A DNA stretch of 64,000 bases, taken from positions 1,116,001 through 1,180,000 of the forward strand of contig NZ_CP046452.1 in NCBI RefSeq assembly GCF_009734385.1. Reading direction: 5' to 3'. The position numbers and the translations under genes were made by a program. This DNA comes from Corynebacterium kalinowskii. GTDB lineage: Bacteria; Actinomycetota; Actinomycetes; Mycobacteriales; Mycobacteriaceae. Under the pieces are notes generated by a model. It made no database searches. It saw only the letters and a program-made list of their open reading frames with translations, and was not told where the DNA came from. Positions 17,225-26,487 of this stretch are shown here, in pieces; position 1 is the stretch's first letter, and each line of letters opens with the position of its first letter.

Positions 17225-17779
17225 GTGGTTAGTCGTAACGATGACATGGAAGAGCGCGCTGTCCAAGGCTCGCTGTTCGACGTGGGACCAGACCAAGAAG
17301 TCGGGTACCGCGTACCGATCGCATGCCAGGTAGCTGGCATCACCTACCGACAGCTTGACTACTGGGCGCGCACCAAGCTCGTCGTACCTTCCATCCGTTC
17401 CGCACACGGCTCCGGCTCCCAGCGTTTGTACTCGTTCCGGGACATTCTCGTGCTGAAGATCGTAAAGGGCCTCCTGGATACTGGCATCTCCCTGCAGAAC
17501 ATTCGACAGGCCGTCGATAAGCTCCGCGACCTGGGCGTTGATGACCTAGCCAATATCACGCTGGTTTCGGACGGCACCACCGTGTACGAGTGCCGCTCCA
17601 ACGAAGAAGTCATCGACCTTCTTGCTGGTGGTCAGGGCGTATTTGGTATCGCTGTACCAGGCATCATGAGGGAGCTCACCGGCACGATTTCCGCATTCCC
17701 TTCCGAGCGTATCGACGAAGCAAACGAAGTCGTGGCAGACGAGCTCGCTGCCCGTCGCCGTCGCCGCGTAGTCAGCTAG
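17225..17779 (+). CDS. MerR-family transcriptional regulator
   Basis: The 184-residue protein has a MerR DNA-binding domain with YRVPIACQVAGITYRQLDYWAR, followed by RSAHGSGSQRLYSFRDILVLKIVKGLLD. This type is conserved close to odhI in corynebacteria and mycobacteria (the Rv1828-like group). It starts with GTG at 17225 behind AAGGGAG. The C-terminus is very basic (RRRRR). Target genes are not evident from the window. Confidence 0.88.
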   Translation: MVSRNDDMEERAVQGSLFDVGPDQEVGYRVPIACQVAGITYRQLDYWARTKLVVPSIRSAHGSGSQRLYSFRDILVLKIVKGLLDTGISLQNIRQAVDKLRDLGVDDLANITLVSDGTTVYECRSNEEVIDLLAGGQGVFGIAVPGIMRELTGTISAFPSERIDEANEVVADELAARRRRRVVS

Positions 17780-17792
17780 CTTTAGCAACAAC

Positions 17793-17847
17793 AAAGCCGC
17801 CTCCAGTCACTGCCGAATTCTCCCCGGCAAGTAGCTGGAGGCGGTTT
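17793..17847. terminator. Bidirectional hairpin between converging genes
   Basis: CCGCCTCCAG (17797-17806) pairs perfectly with CTGGAGGCGG (17835-17844), with G-T and A-T pairs extending the base. It lies between the merR stop and the stop of the minus-strand vWA gene, and can serve both. Confidence 0.75.
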
Positions 17848-17859
17848 GCGTTATCAGAC

Positions 17860-19275
17860 TTACAATCCCAACACGCGATCGAGGGCCGCTTCTCGTTCAG
17901 CGTCCGACGCTGGCGCAGTGGCAGAGCCGCCGTTTTCGGTAGCCCACTGGGCCAGCTCTTCATCCTGGGCGCCACCACCAATATGGATAATGTGCAGCTG
18001 CACGCGGTTAGGGTCGATATCCTTGAGTTTTTCGTTGAGCAAACCTTGAGAACCAGCATCTGAGGTGCCGGTAGTAACGAGCACTACCTTCACCGGTTTG
18101 TTGTTATCGGTTGCGACTCGCTGGGCGTAGGGCAGTGCTGCGACAACGGCTTCGTGCGTCTGCGGAGTGCCACCCGTACCAAACCTGGTAACGGCTGCAG
18201 CGGCGTTAGCGCCAGCGGAATTGTCATTCAGCGTGACGTTGTTGCGCCAGCCGTGGGTCGTTGTTGCGCTTTGCGGCGAAGAGTAGTTCCACAGGCCGAC
18301 CTTGTGGCCACCTTCGCCAATCTTCGTGGCGCGCGTGGCGAGGTTCTGAGAGACAGTGGCGAAGTTCAACCCCATCTTCTCGGAGGTATCCACAAGCAGG
18401 AGGGTGTCGCTCGGCGCTACGGGCTCTCCAAGCGCTGTCGATTGTTGGGAGGGCTCTGCCGGAAGTGGCGGGGCAGCCAGCGCAGACTGAATCGAAGTCA
18501 GCGCTGGTCCATCGACCTTAGTGACTTTCTCTTTGCCAAATTCAATGAAGCTCGCGGCCGCCCGCGACTGTTCTTCTGTCACAGAGTCCGAAGTGTTTAC
18601 CGCAAGCATGCGAGTAGGCAAGTGGAGGGCAGATGGCTGATCTGGGAAGATGAAGGTGTAGCCTGCTGGAACTTCGCTGCTCACCGTGACAAACGGCTTC
18701 TTTTCTTCGATAGCACGCTTTCTTTGGATGGTCATGGCGGGCTTGTCCTCCATGGACCCTGCTGCGATAGCAGAAGCAAGCGCTTGTTCATTTATAAAAA
18801 CTACATTCTTCAGCTCGGACCAGTTTCGAAACGAAGGATCGCCTGCTTGAGCATCAGGAACGGCAACTCCAATGTCCTTCAAGCCTACGATTGGCCATTC
18901 GGTTGTCGTTGCCGATTTGTTCATCCTGCTGAGTGTCATCGTAGTGTCGTGGTTATTGTGGGCGGTGTAGACCAGCGCGGCATTGTTGATAGTTGTGCCG
19001 GTGAAGCTCGTTACGCAGAAGTCTTGTATTACCGGGTTGGTATCCAGGTATTCTTCTTGGATTTTTGCCAAAGATGACGTGCTGCCCATGAGGTTATAGG
19101 GAATGGTGATCTCGCCAGCAGGGCAGCTTTTCTCATTGGCACGATTGGCAGCGTTTGTGTTGCGCAGTGACATCCAGCCGACACCGACGGCGATGAGGAG
19201 CAGCACAGCAATGATGGCGTAGATCAATTCCCGAGCCACACGAGTTTTGCTCTTCGGCGAACGATGGCGACCCAT
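17860..19275 (-). CDS. Membrane-anchored von Willebrand A domain protein
   Basis: The 471-residue protein has a basic N-terminus, one membrane helix (residues about 18-36) and a large outer part. The middle region resembles a solute-binding fold without a recognised ligand motif. The C-terminal third is a vWA domain starting at LLLVDTSEKMG with a later TGGTPQTHEA. The metal-binding MIDAS first motif, normally DxSxS, reads DTSEK, so metal binding may be impaired. It is the last gene of the gnd operon, five bases after the preceding gene. Confidence 0.75.
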   Translation of the reverse strand: MGRHRSPKSKTRVARELIYAIIAVLLLIAVGVGWMSLRNTNAANRANEKSCPAGEITIPYNLMGSTSSLAKIQEEYLDTNPVIQDFCVTSFTGTTINNAALVYTAHNNHDTTMTLSRMNKSATTTEWPIVGLKDIGVAVPDAQAGDPSFRNWSELKNVVFINEQALASAIAAGSMEDKPAMTIQRKRAIEEKKPFVTVSSEVPAGYTFIFPDQPSALHLPTRMLAVNTSDSVTEEQSRAAASFIEFGKEKVTKVDGPALTSIQSALAAPPLPAEPSQQSTALGEPVAPSDTLLLVDTSEKMGLNFATVSQNLATRATKIGEGGHKVGLWNYSSPQSATTTHGWRNNVTLNDNSAGANAAAAVTRFGTGGTPQTHEAVVAALPYAQRVATDNNKPVKVVLVTTGTSDAGSQGLLNEKLKDIDPNRVQLHIIHIGGGAQDEELAQWATENGGSATAPASDAEREAALDRVLGL

Positions 19276-19280
19276 GCTAG

Positions 19281-20165
19281 TTAACTCCCAAACTCGTTCC
19301 TATATTGTTCTAACGTTTCAATTAGATACTGCCTCAAGACTGTCCCTCGCTCGGCGAAGGCGCGCTGTCTGGTGACGTATTCTGCTTTCCCTTCAGCGGT
19401 TTCGATGGGAACGACACCGAATCCGAGGCTGCGACAATCATAGGCCGAAGCTTCCATGTCTAGTTGGCGAATCTCCCTAGCAAGCTCAAATGTGTCCAGC
19501 CACATCGCGCCCGGAATGATAGGCCCCAGCTTATGAGCCCATTTGTATAAGTCCATACCCGCGTGCAGGCACCCCCGTTGATCACACTCAAACTGGTCCT
19601 CACGCGCGAGAACCTTGAAATTCAGTGGACGTGCAGGCTCGGTAAAGAATCGAAAAGCATCGTAGTGAGTACACCTAATGGCGTGGCTGTCCACCACCGC
19701 CGCGGTGCCTTCCACCCCTAGCCGCAACGGCAAGGAATGGCGGGGCTGCTCCGTGCGATACACCATTGCCCACTCGTGCAATCCGAAGCAATCAAAATGC
19801 GCGGGGTTTGTTTGTGTCCGGGTGAGCAGTTCCAGAATGTACTCGTACGACTGGCCGCGCCGCGCCATGAGCCCTGGGCCGTCGAGGGTCACCGCAGGTC
19901 CGGATGGGGTCGTCACCTGGATGTAGTCCCGCCACTGCAAGTGTGGCGGGGTATGGCCGTCGAGAAGCAGGGCACGACCGTAACCAGGGTGCCACCGCGC
20001 GAGGATCGCGGGCTTGATGGGGTAGTAGTTGAACAGAAAGTCCCAGACCGGATGGGTCTCGCCCGCTTTGCGACGCCGCAGGTGCTCACGCGTGAGCTCG
20101 TGTGCTCGCTCCTCGTGAGCTTCCTGCAAGGACAGCCACTGGTCAGGGGTGAGAACTTCAGTCAT
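19281..20165 (-). CDS. Conserved actinobacterial protein of unknown function
   Basis: The 294-residue protein has no membrane segment or signal peptide. Conserved-looking blocks include HPVWDFLFNYYPIKPAILARWHPG, HFDCFGLHEWAMVYR and QFECDQRGCLHAGMDLYKWAHKLGP. Similar corynebacterial proteins are sometimes labelled 3-methyladenine DNA glycosylase, but I see none of the helix-hairpin-helix or catalytic features that would justify it. Its start overlaps the end of the upstream CNNM gene by eight bases, so it belongs to the gnd operon. Confidence 0.75.
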   Translation of the reverse strand: MTEVLTPDQWLSLQEAHEERAHELTREHLRRRKAGETHPVWDFLFNYYPIKPAILARWHPGYGRALLLDGHTPPHLQWRDYIQVTTPSGPAVTLDGPGLMARRGQSYEYILELLTRTQTNPAHFDCFGLHEWAMVYRTEQPRHSLPLRLGVEGTAAVVDSHAIRCTHYDAFRFFTEPARPLNFKVLAREDQFECDQRGCLHAGMDLYKWAHKLGPIIPGAMWLDTFELAREIRQLDMEASAYDCRSLGFGVVPIETAEGKAEYVTRQRAFAERGTVLRQYLIETLEQYRNEFGS

Positions 20166-21216
20166 TCAGGTGGGTCCAGTCCCTAACCGTACCTACGTAC
20201 TCCTCGATGAGGTCCTCCAGGGTAATCAGGCCAATGAGCTGGCCTTTATCCCGAACCTGCGCCATGTGGGCCCGGCGCTTGCGCATGATGGTCATGGCTT
20301 GGTCGAGCGTCGCGTCGGCTTCCAAGGTGGTAAGCGGGCGGAGACTAGAGCGGGGCAGAATTGTCTCGCGCTCGCCATCGGTATCGCCGAGGCGATCCAG
20401 GACATCCTTGATGTGGATGTAGCCCACGGGGTTGCCGCCCTTTGCCAGGACTGGGAAGCGAGAGAATCCGGTGGTGGTGACGGCGTCCATGAGGGCACCA
20501 AGCGACGGGCCGGACGCGCCGAAGTTGAGGCAGCGGGCCGTGTCCATCGGGATGATCACCTCTTGAATGCTGCGGGCATCGGAGCGCAGCGCCTTGGCCA
20601 GACGGGCAGACTCTTCCGCATCGAGCAAGCCCTCAGAGCGGGACTCCCGAATCATCGATGCCAACTCCTGCTGGTTCACTGTGGAATCGAGCTCATCGCG
20701 CTGTTCGATGCCGAACATACGCAAGGTGATCCGCGCCATGTGATTCATCGCGAGCAAGAGCGGGCGGGTGATCTTCACAAACATCATGTGCGGCGGAACC
20801 AGGAGCATGGCTACCGATTCCGGGCCAGCGATGGCGATGTTCTTCGGAACCATCTCACCGAACAGGATGTGCAGGATGGTGACGATTGCCAGGGAGATGG
20901 CGAAGGAAACTGGGTGGAGTAGTCCGTCGGGAAGCCCCGCTGCATGGAATGGGACTTCGATCAGGTGCGCGATGGCAGGCTCGCCGACCTTGCCCAGGAT
21001 CAAGGAGGCGACCGTGATGCCGAACTGGGCGCCTGCCAGCATCATGGACAGATCCTCTGAGGCAGCGAGCACCTGGCGCGCGCGGGTCTTGCCCTGAGCA
21101 ATCAGGGCTTCCAATCGGTCGCGGCGGGAGGTGATCAGGGAAAACTCGGCACCGACGAAGAAAGCATTGAGGGCCAGGAGGCCGACGGTGAGGGCTAATG
21201 CGGATCCGAGACTCAT
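20158..21216 (-). CDS. CNNM/HlyC-CorC family membrane protein (second copy)
   Basis: The 352-residue protein has the CNNM (DUF21) membrane domain at the N-terminus (NAFFVGAEFSLITSRRDRLE), then two CBS domains (GFSRFPVLAKGGNPVGYIHIKD and GQLIGLITLEDLIEE). Family members are linked to magnesium or other divalent-cation efflux or homeostasis. It lacks the C-terminal CorC/HlyC domain of its longer neighbour. Its ATG overlaps the stop of that neighbour (ATGA), so the pair is coupled and may work together. Confidence 0.9.
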   Translation of the reverse strand: MSLGSALALTVGLLALNAFFVGAEFSLITSRRDRLEALIAQGKTRARQVLAASEDLSMMLAGAQFGITVASLILGKVGEPAIAHLIEVPFHAAGLPDGLLHPVSFAISLAIVTILHILFGEMVPKNIAIAGPESVAMLLVPPHMMFVKITRPLLLAMNHMARITLRMFGIEQRDELDSTVNQQELASMIRESRSEGLLDAEESARLAKALRSDARSIQEVIIPMDTARCLNFGASGPSLGALMDAVTTTGFSRFPVLAKGGNPVGYIHIKDVLDRLGDTDGERETILPRSSLRPLTTLEADATLDQAMTIMRKRRAHMAQVRDKGQLIGLITLEDLIEEYVGTVRDWTHLND

Positions 21217-22595
21217 CGCTGCATCTCCTCGGCGCGTTCGTTGGACACTGGCTGCAACGTCACTCGATCAACACGACGTCCGTCCATCGCGGTGACCAGG
21301 GCCGTCCAGCGGCCACGGATGCCGGATTCAAACTCGTTGAAGGCGTCGTTTTCGGCGTCTGGCAGAACCATCAGGTCGCCTTCTTCAGGGATGCGCCCCA
21401 GCACGGCCATGATGAGACCGCCCAGGGTTTCGTAGGATCCCTCTGGTGGGTAGTAGCCGATGGTCTCGGGCAGGTCGTCGACGCGGGCCAATCCGGCCAC
21501 CGTCCAGGCGGCACCGTCGCGAATGAAGTCGCGCTCGGCATCAGCATCGTCGTACTCGTCGTAGACCTCGCCGAGGATTTCCTCCACAACGTCTTCAATG
21601 GTGACGAGGCCGGCGGTGCCGCCGTACTCATCGGCGACGAGGACAACTTGGGAGCCTGCGGAGCGCACGGCCTCGAGCACCGAGTCACCGTCGAGGCTCG
21701 CCGGGATCACCGGAATGGGGCGAGCAATGGAACGCAAGGACACGATGGATCGCCTATCTGCGGGAACAGCGAAGGCGTTCTTGACGTGGACCACCCCAAT
21801 GGTGTTGTCGAGGTCGCCATCGACGATCGGGAAGCGTGAGTGGCCACTTTCCCGGGCCAACTCGAGTAGATCTGCGGCAGTATCATCCACGCTGAGCGCC
21901 TCGATGGTCGAGCGTGGCGTCATGAAATCTTCCGCGCTTGACTCTCCGAATTCCAGCGAGTTATTCACCAACCGTGCCTTTGCCTGGTCGAATTCGCCGT
22001 GTTCAGCTGAGGTGCGCACCAGCGACTGCAACTCTTCGGCAGAACGCGCAGAAGCAAGCTCGTCTGCAGGTTCAATGCCAAACTTCCGCAGCACAGCGTT
22101 GGCCGAGGAATTCAGCCCGATGATGAACCACTTGAAGATCATGTTGAAAATGTGCACCGGACGAGTAGCGAAACGTGCCGCTGCAAGCGGGCGAGTGATG
22201 GCGTAGTTCTTCGGTACCAACTCGCCATAAACCATGGACAGCAGCGTTGCCACCAGCATGGCCAGTATCACTGCGGTGGCCGTGGATGCAGATTCACTCA
22301 AACCCACCAGCTTGAGCACTGGGGTGAAGTAACCCGACAGGATTGGCTCTGCCAGAAAACCTGTGGCCAGCGTGGTGATAGTAATGCCGAGCTGCGCGCC
22401 GGACAACACAAAGGACAGGTTGTTGTGATCGCGTTGGACGGACTTTGCTAGTCCGTCCCCCTTCGTACGTACGTGCTCTTCGACGGTAGAGCGCTCCAGG
22501 CCGCTGAGCGCAAACTCAATTGCCACAAAGAGACCCGTAGTGGCGGTAAGGGCGATAAAGCCAAGCAGTGACGCGATGCTTAAGAATATGTCCAT
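21213..22595 (-). CDS. CNNM/HlyC-CorC family membrane protein (first copy)
   Basis: The 460-residue protein has the full family layout: CNNM membrane domain (FVAIEFALSGLERSTVEEH), two CBS domains (GHSRFPIVDGD and DEYGGTAGLVTIEDVVEEILGE) and the C-terminal CorC/HlyC domain. A role in divalent-cation transport or efflux is the family expectation. The gene is 15 bases after the DEAD-box helicase gene and overlaps the second copy by four bases. Confidence 0.9.
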   Translation of the reverse strand: MDIFLSIASLLGFIALTATTGLFVAIEFALSGLERSTVEEHVRTKGDGLAKSVQRDHNNLSFVLSGAQLGITITTLATGFLAEPILSGYFTPVLKLVGLSESASTATAVILAMLVATLLSMVYGELVPKNYAITRPLAAARFATRPVHIFNMIFKWFIIGLNSSANAVLRKFGIEPADELASARSAEELQSLVRTSAEHGEFDQAKARLVNNSLEFGESSAEDFMTPRSTIEALSVDDTAADLLELARESGHSRFPIVDGDLDNTIGVVHVKNAFAVPADRRSIVSLRSIARPIPVIPASLDGDSVLEAVRSAGSQVVLVADEYGGTAGLVTIEDVVEEILGEVYDEYDDADAERDFIRDGAAWTVAGLARVDDLPETIGYYPPEGSYETLGGLIMAVLGRIPEEGDLMVLPDAENDAFNEFESGIRGRWTALVTAMDGRRVDRVTLQPVSNERAEEMQR

Positions 22596-22610
22596 GAGGC
22601 GGTAGTTAGA

Positions 22611-23918
22611 TTAGCTCTGTTTTCTTCGTCGAGGTTGGTTGCGGCTACCACGAGGCGTGGCAACCGGTTGCGCCTTCTGGGATTTCCTTGGCTGACGCCC
22701 GCCAGATTTCGCAACAGCGGGCTGTTGTTGGCCAGGCAGCGGCAAGGCTTTGCCATTAGGGGTACGTGCGCCGGTGATGCGGGTCAGCTCGCCAGGTCGG
22801 GCAATGACATCGATCTCTGGAGCATCGACACCAGCCTTGTGGCACAGTTTGTCCACTTCATCGCGCTGTTCCTGCATGACCAACGTGACTACGGCGCCGG
22901 AAGTTCCCGCGCGAGCCGTGCGTCCGGATCGGTGCAGGTACGCCTTGTGTTCCGCAGGCGGATCGATGTGAACCACCAGAGAAACGCCGGAGATATCGAT
23001 ACCGCGAGCCGCGATATCTGTAGCAACAAGTACCGGAACCTCGCCCGAGGTAAACCCATCAATCGCCGCCGTGCGCGTGTTTTGGCCCTTGTCGCCGTGA
23101 ATACCGAGCGCATTGATACCGACCCGGCGCAGCTTCTTCACCTGACGATCCACGCCGTGCTTCGTACGCATGAACATGATGGTTTTACCCTCACGAGCAG
23201 CGATCCGTGCCACGACATCGGCGCGTTGGTCCCGGTTACCGCACATCAGGCGGAAATGCGTCATCGTGTCGACCGATGCCTCGACGGGCGCGGTGGAGTG
23301 CGTCACCGGGTTGTGCATGTAGCGTTGCACGAGCTTATCGACGTCCCCGTCCAGCGTTGCGGAGAACAGCAGCCGCTGCCCATTCGCCGGAGTCAGGTCG
23401 AGCAGTTTGCGTACCTGCGGTAGGAAGCCCATATCAGCCATGTGGTCAGCCTCATCAAGTGCGGTGATTTCCACGGCATCGAGGAAGAGCTTCTTCTGGT
23501 TCACCAGGTCCTGGGCCCGGCCCGGGGTGGCGACCAGAATGTCGACCGGTCGGCTGAGCGCCTGAATGTGTCGGCTGATGGCCACGCCGCCTACGACATC
23601 AAGGATGCGCAGGCCTGCAGCGGTGCAGAGCGGCTCAAGGCGTTGTTTGATCTGCGTCGCTAGCTCGCGGGTGGGTGCGAGCACGAGGCCACGGGGGCGC
23701 TGCGCCTTCGACGCGCCGGAGTTCGACAGCCGGTCGATCATCGGCAACCCGAAGGTGAAGGTCTTGCCTGAGCCAGTTGGCCCGCGTCCTAGGACATCAC
23801 GTCCTGCCAATGCGTCGGGGATGGCCGCCGCTTGGATAGGGAAGGGTTCGATGATGCCCTGGCGTTTGAGTTCGTGGACGACGGGAACCGGTAGGCCCAG
23901 GTCAGAAAAGGTAGTCAA
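22611..23918 (-). CDS. DEAD-box RNA helicase
   Basis: The 435-residue protein carries the Q motif (VVHELKRQGIIEPFPIQAAAI), motif I GPTGSGKT, motif II DEAD, motif III SAT, and RSGRTARAGTSG. It ends in a basic, unstructured tail rich in Arg, Gln and Pro, typical of helicases that remodel rRNA or mRNA. It starts only six bases after the gnd stop, so it is co-transcribed with gnd. A specific RNA target cannot be assigned. Confidence 0.92.
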   Translation of the reverse strand: MTTFSDLGLPVPVVHELKRQGIIEPFPIQAAAIPDALAGRDVLGRGPTGSGKTFTFGLPMIDRLSNSGASKAQRPRGLVLAPTRELATQIKQRLEPLCTAAGLRILDVVGGVAISRHIQALSRPVDILVATPGRAQDLVNQKKLFLDAVEITALDEADHMADMGFLPQVRKLLDLTPANGQRLLFSATLDGDVDKLVQRYMHNPVTHSTAPVEASVDTMTHFRLMCGNRDQRADVVARIAAREGKTIMFMRTKHGVDRQVKKLRRVGINALGIHGDKGQNTRTAAIDGFTSGEVPVLVATDIAARGIDISGVSLVVHIDPPAEHKAYLHRSGRTARAGTSGAVVTLVMQEQRDEVDKLCHKAGVDAPEIDVIARPGELTRITGARTPNGKALPLPGQQQPAVAKSGGRQPRKSQKAQPVATPRGSRNQPRRRKQS

Positions 23919-23924
23919 GTAAGT

Positions 23925-25388
23925 TTAAGCCTCAATTTCGGTGCGGTCGGCGCTCCACTGAGTGTGGAACTTGCCCGGCTTGTCGGTGCGCTCGTAAGTG
24001 TGAGCGCCGAAGAAGTCACGCTGGCCCTGGATCAGGGCAGCTGGCAAGCGCTCGGCACGCAAGGAATCATAGTAGGACAAGGAAGACGCGAAGACGGGGA
24101 TTGGCAGGCCAAGTTGGGTGGCGAGTACCACGACGCGACGCCAGGAGTCCATCAAACCTTCGATTTCTTCCTTGAAGTAAGGATCCAGCAACAGGGATTC
24201 GACCTCAGGGTTCGTGTCGTAGGCATCCTTGATGCGGTTGAGGAACTTCGCGCGGATGATGCAACCGCCACGCCAGATGGTGGCCAGGTCGCGTGGGTCA
24301 ACGTCCCACTCGTGCTCCTCAGAGCCTGCCTTGATTTCATCGAAGCCCTGCGCGTAAGCGACCAGCTTGGACGCGTAGAGGGCGCGACGTACGTCTTCGA
24401 CGAACTGGGTCTTATCAACGCCCTGCGCCTCGAGTGTGGTCACTTCACCGGAAGGCAGGTTGCCAATGGTGGCAGCGCGCTGGGTGCGAGCGCCGGACAG
24501 TGCGCGAGCGAACACGGCCTCGCCGATACCGGTGGTGGCGATGCCAAGGTCCAAAGCGGCCTTGACGGTCCAGCGACCGGTGCCCTTCTGTCCTGCTGCG
24601 TCGACGATGACGTCGATAAGCGGCTTGCCTGTTTCGGCATCAACCTGGGACAGCACCTCGGAAGTGATTTCGACCAGGTAGGAGTCCAGATCGCCGGTGT
24701 TCCATTCCTTGAACACGTCAGCGATTTCAGCTGGCTCCATGCCCGCTGCGTAGCGGAGGAGGTGGTAGGCCTCGCCGATGACCTGCATATCGGCATACTC
24801 AATGCCGTTGTGAACCATCTTCACAAAGTGACCAGCGCCGTCTGGGCCGATGTGGGTGCAGCACGGGGTGCCGTCGACCACAGCAGAAATCGACTCCAGC
24901 AGTGGGCCGAGGGATTCGTAAGACTCTTTGGTGCCACCAGGCATGATGGCCGGGCCGTTGAGAGCGCCTTCCTCGCCACCGGAGATGCCAGCGCCGACGA
25001 AGTGCAAGCCCTTTGCGGAAATCTCGCGCTCACGGCGAACCGTGTCGGTGTACAGGGCGTTGCCACCATCGATGATGATGTCGCCTTCCTCCATGGCCGC
25101 GGCGAGCTGGTTGATCACGGCATCGGTGGCAGGACCCGCCTGCACCATGATGATGGCGCGACGTGGGCGCTCCAGGCTAGCCACGAACTCCTCGATCGAC
25201 TTGCTCGGGATGAAGTTACCGTCGGCGCCGTGCTCGTGCATGAGAACAGCAGTTTTTTCATAGGTGCGGTTGTACAGGGCCACGGTGTGGCCGCGGGATG
25301 CAAAGTTACGTGCCAGGTTCGAGCCCATGACGGCCAAACCAACGACTCCGATGTGGGCAAGGCCAGTATTCGCAGTGTTCTCAGTCAT
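23925..25388 (-). CDS. gnd: 6-phosphogluconate dehydrogenase (decarboxylating)
   Basis: Gnd oxidises 6-phosphogluconate to ribulose 5-phosphate and CO2, producing NADPH in the pentose phosphate pathway. The 487-residue protein has the Rossmann fingerprint GLAVMGSNLARNFASRGH, with an Arg following that suits NADP, and the catalytic segment GHFVKMVHNGIEYADMQ. It is the first gene of the six-gene minus-strand operon. A TAGCAT box seven bases before the ATG, with no ribosome site, points to a leaderless transcript. A divergent thioesterase gene starts at 25451. Confidence 0.97.
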   Translation of the reverse strand: MTENTANTGLAHIGVVGLAVMGSNLARNFASRGHTVALYNRTYEKTAVLMHEHGADGNFIPSKSIEEFVASLERPRRAIIMVQAGPATDAVINQLAAAMEEGDIIIDGGNALYTDTVRREREISAKGLHFVGAGISGGEEGALNGPAIMPGGTKESYESLGPLLESISAVVDGTPCCTHIGPDGAGHFVKMVHNGIEYADMQVIGEAYHLLRYAAGMEPAEIADVFKEWNTGDLDSYLVEITSEVLSQVDAETGKPLIDVIVDAAGQKGTGRWTVKAALDLGIATTGIGEAVFARALSGARTQRAATIGNLPSGEVTTLEAQGVDKTQFVEDVRRALYASKLVAYAQGFDEIKAGSEEHEWDVDPRDLATIWRGGCIIRAKFLNRIKDAYDTNPEVESLLLDPYFKEEIEGLMDSWRRVVVLATQLGLPIPVFASSLSYYDSLRAERLPAALIQGQRDFFGAHTYERTDKPGKFHTQWSADRTEIEA

Positions 25389-25450
25389 GGTCTATATGCT
25401 ACCTGCTTCACGCCGTGCAACCAGACTCGAGCAGTCTAAGATCAAGCACT

Positions 25451-25891
25451 ATGGACATCGTTGCCTTGTTTGCTGCCGCCAAAGACCGGCCACTTCGCGA
25501 TACTGAGCTTGCCGAGCTCAACGCCGCTGACCGCGGATTTTCGCAGCACATCGGTATCAGATTCACCCACGTCAGCGCAGAGCGGGTAGCGGCCGAAATT
25601 CCCGTCACTCAGGAACTGCTGCAGGTCGCTGGGATTGTCAACGGTGGCGTGTACTGCAGCATCGCAGAAACCTTGGGCTCAATCGCAGGATTCTGCGCCG
25701 CCGGAGGCGCCCCTGTCGTGGGTCTGAACAACAACACGAATTTCCTGGCTGCCTGTTCGTCTGGTGTGATTGACGCCGAGGCTACGACGATCCATGCTGG
25801 TCGCACCACGCAGGCATTTGAAGTGCGCTGCACCCATCGGGGCAAGCTGCTTGCCGTCACCACTCTTCGAACGATGGTGCTGTCCGCGTAA
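25451..25891 (+). CDS. PaaI-type hotdog thioesterase
   Basis: The 146-residue protein has the hotdog thioesterase signature GIVNGGVYCSIAETLGSIAG, with Asn where most PaaI-family enzymes have His before the double Gly, and LNNNTNFLAA further on. It probably hydrolyses an aromatic or short acyl-CoA. The ATG at 25451 has TAAGAT ending eight bases upstream and no ribosome site, so the message is probably leaderless. It is divergent from gnd, the same arrangement as in C. glutamicum. Confidence 0.87.
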   Translation: MDIVALFAAAKDRPLRDTELAELNAADRGFSQHIGIRFTHVSAERVAAEIPVTQELLQVAGIVNGGVYCSIAETLGSIAGFCAAGGAPVVGLNNNTNFLAACSSGVIDAEATTIHAGRTTQAFEVRCTHRGKLLAVTTLRTMVLSA

Positions 25892-25902
25892 ACTTGTCAG
25901 CT

Positions 25903-26487
25903 ATGCGTACCTGGAAAGAAATTGTCGCCGCGAATCCGGAACATTCCGAGAACTACGCGCAGCGCTGGAAGAGCTTCGTTGCCGAAGGCAAGGATATTAA
26001 TGGCGAAGCCCGCTTCGTAGACGCAATGGCCCCACGCGGCGCCCGCATTCTTGATGCCGGATGCGGCACCGGACGAGTAGGTGGCGAATTGGCCAGGCTC
26101 GGCCACCGGGTCACCGGGGTAGACATCGATCCCACCCTCATTGGACACGCAGAGAGCCAGTTCGCGGACTGCGCGTGGATCGTCGGCGACCTCGCAGCAG
26201 GTGAGGTGCCCGAGGGACCCTACGATGTCATCGTCTCACCAGGCAACGTCATCACCTTTCTCGCCCCCGCTGGCCGCGTTCCTGCCCTGCGTGCGATGGC
26301 TGGCCAGCTTGCCGACGGCGGTCGCCTCGTCATCGGCTTCGGCACCGACCGGGGCTACCACTACCGCCAATTCCTTGAGGACTGCGCCTCCGTCGGCCTG
26401 CAGGAAAGCCTCCTGCTATCCACCTGGGACCTCAAGCCCTTCTCGCCGCAATCAGGCTTCCTGATCGCCGTCCTTGAGCGCGCGTAG
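25903..26487 (+). CDS. SAM-dependent methyltransferase
   Basis: The 194-residue protein has the SAM-binding motif ILDAGCGTGRVGGELARLGH near residue 48 and the acidic strand VTGVDIDPTLI. It starts 11 bases after the thioesterase stop; the in-frame TTG at 25894 is a less likely start. No substrate can be inferred. Its last 36 bases overlap the end of the convergent thiD gene. Confidence 0.82.
   Translation: MRTWKEIVAANPEHSENYAQRWKSFVAEGKDINGEARFVDAMAPRGARILDAGCGTGRVGGELARLGHRVTGVDIDPTLIGHAESQFADCAWIVGDLAAGEVPEGPYDVIVSPGNVITFLAPAGRVPALRAMAGQLADGGRLVIGFGTDRGYHYRQFLEDCASVGLQESLLLSTWDLKPFSPQSGFLIAVLERA

Noticed and set aside
19281..20165. 3-methyladenine DNA glycosylase
   Set aside because: I recall this label on similar corynebacterial proteins, but no glycosylase motif is visible, so the function is left unknown.
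23964..25439. 491-codon plus-strand frame opposite gnd
   Set aside because: gnd is unmistakable; long antisense frames are common over such high-GC genes.
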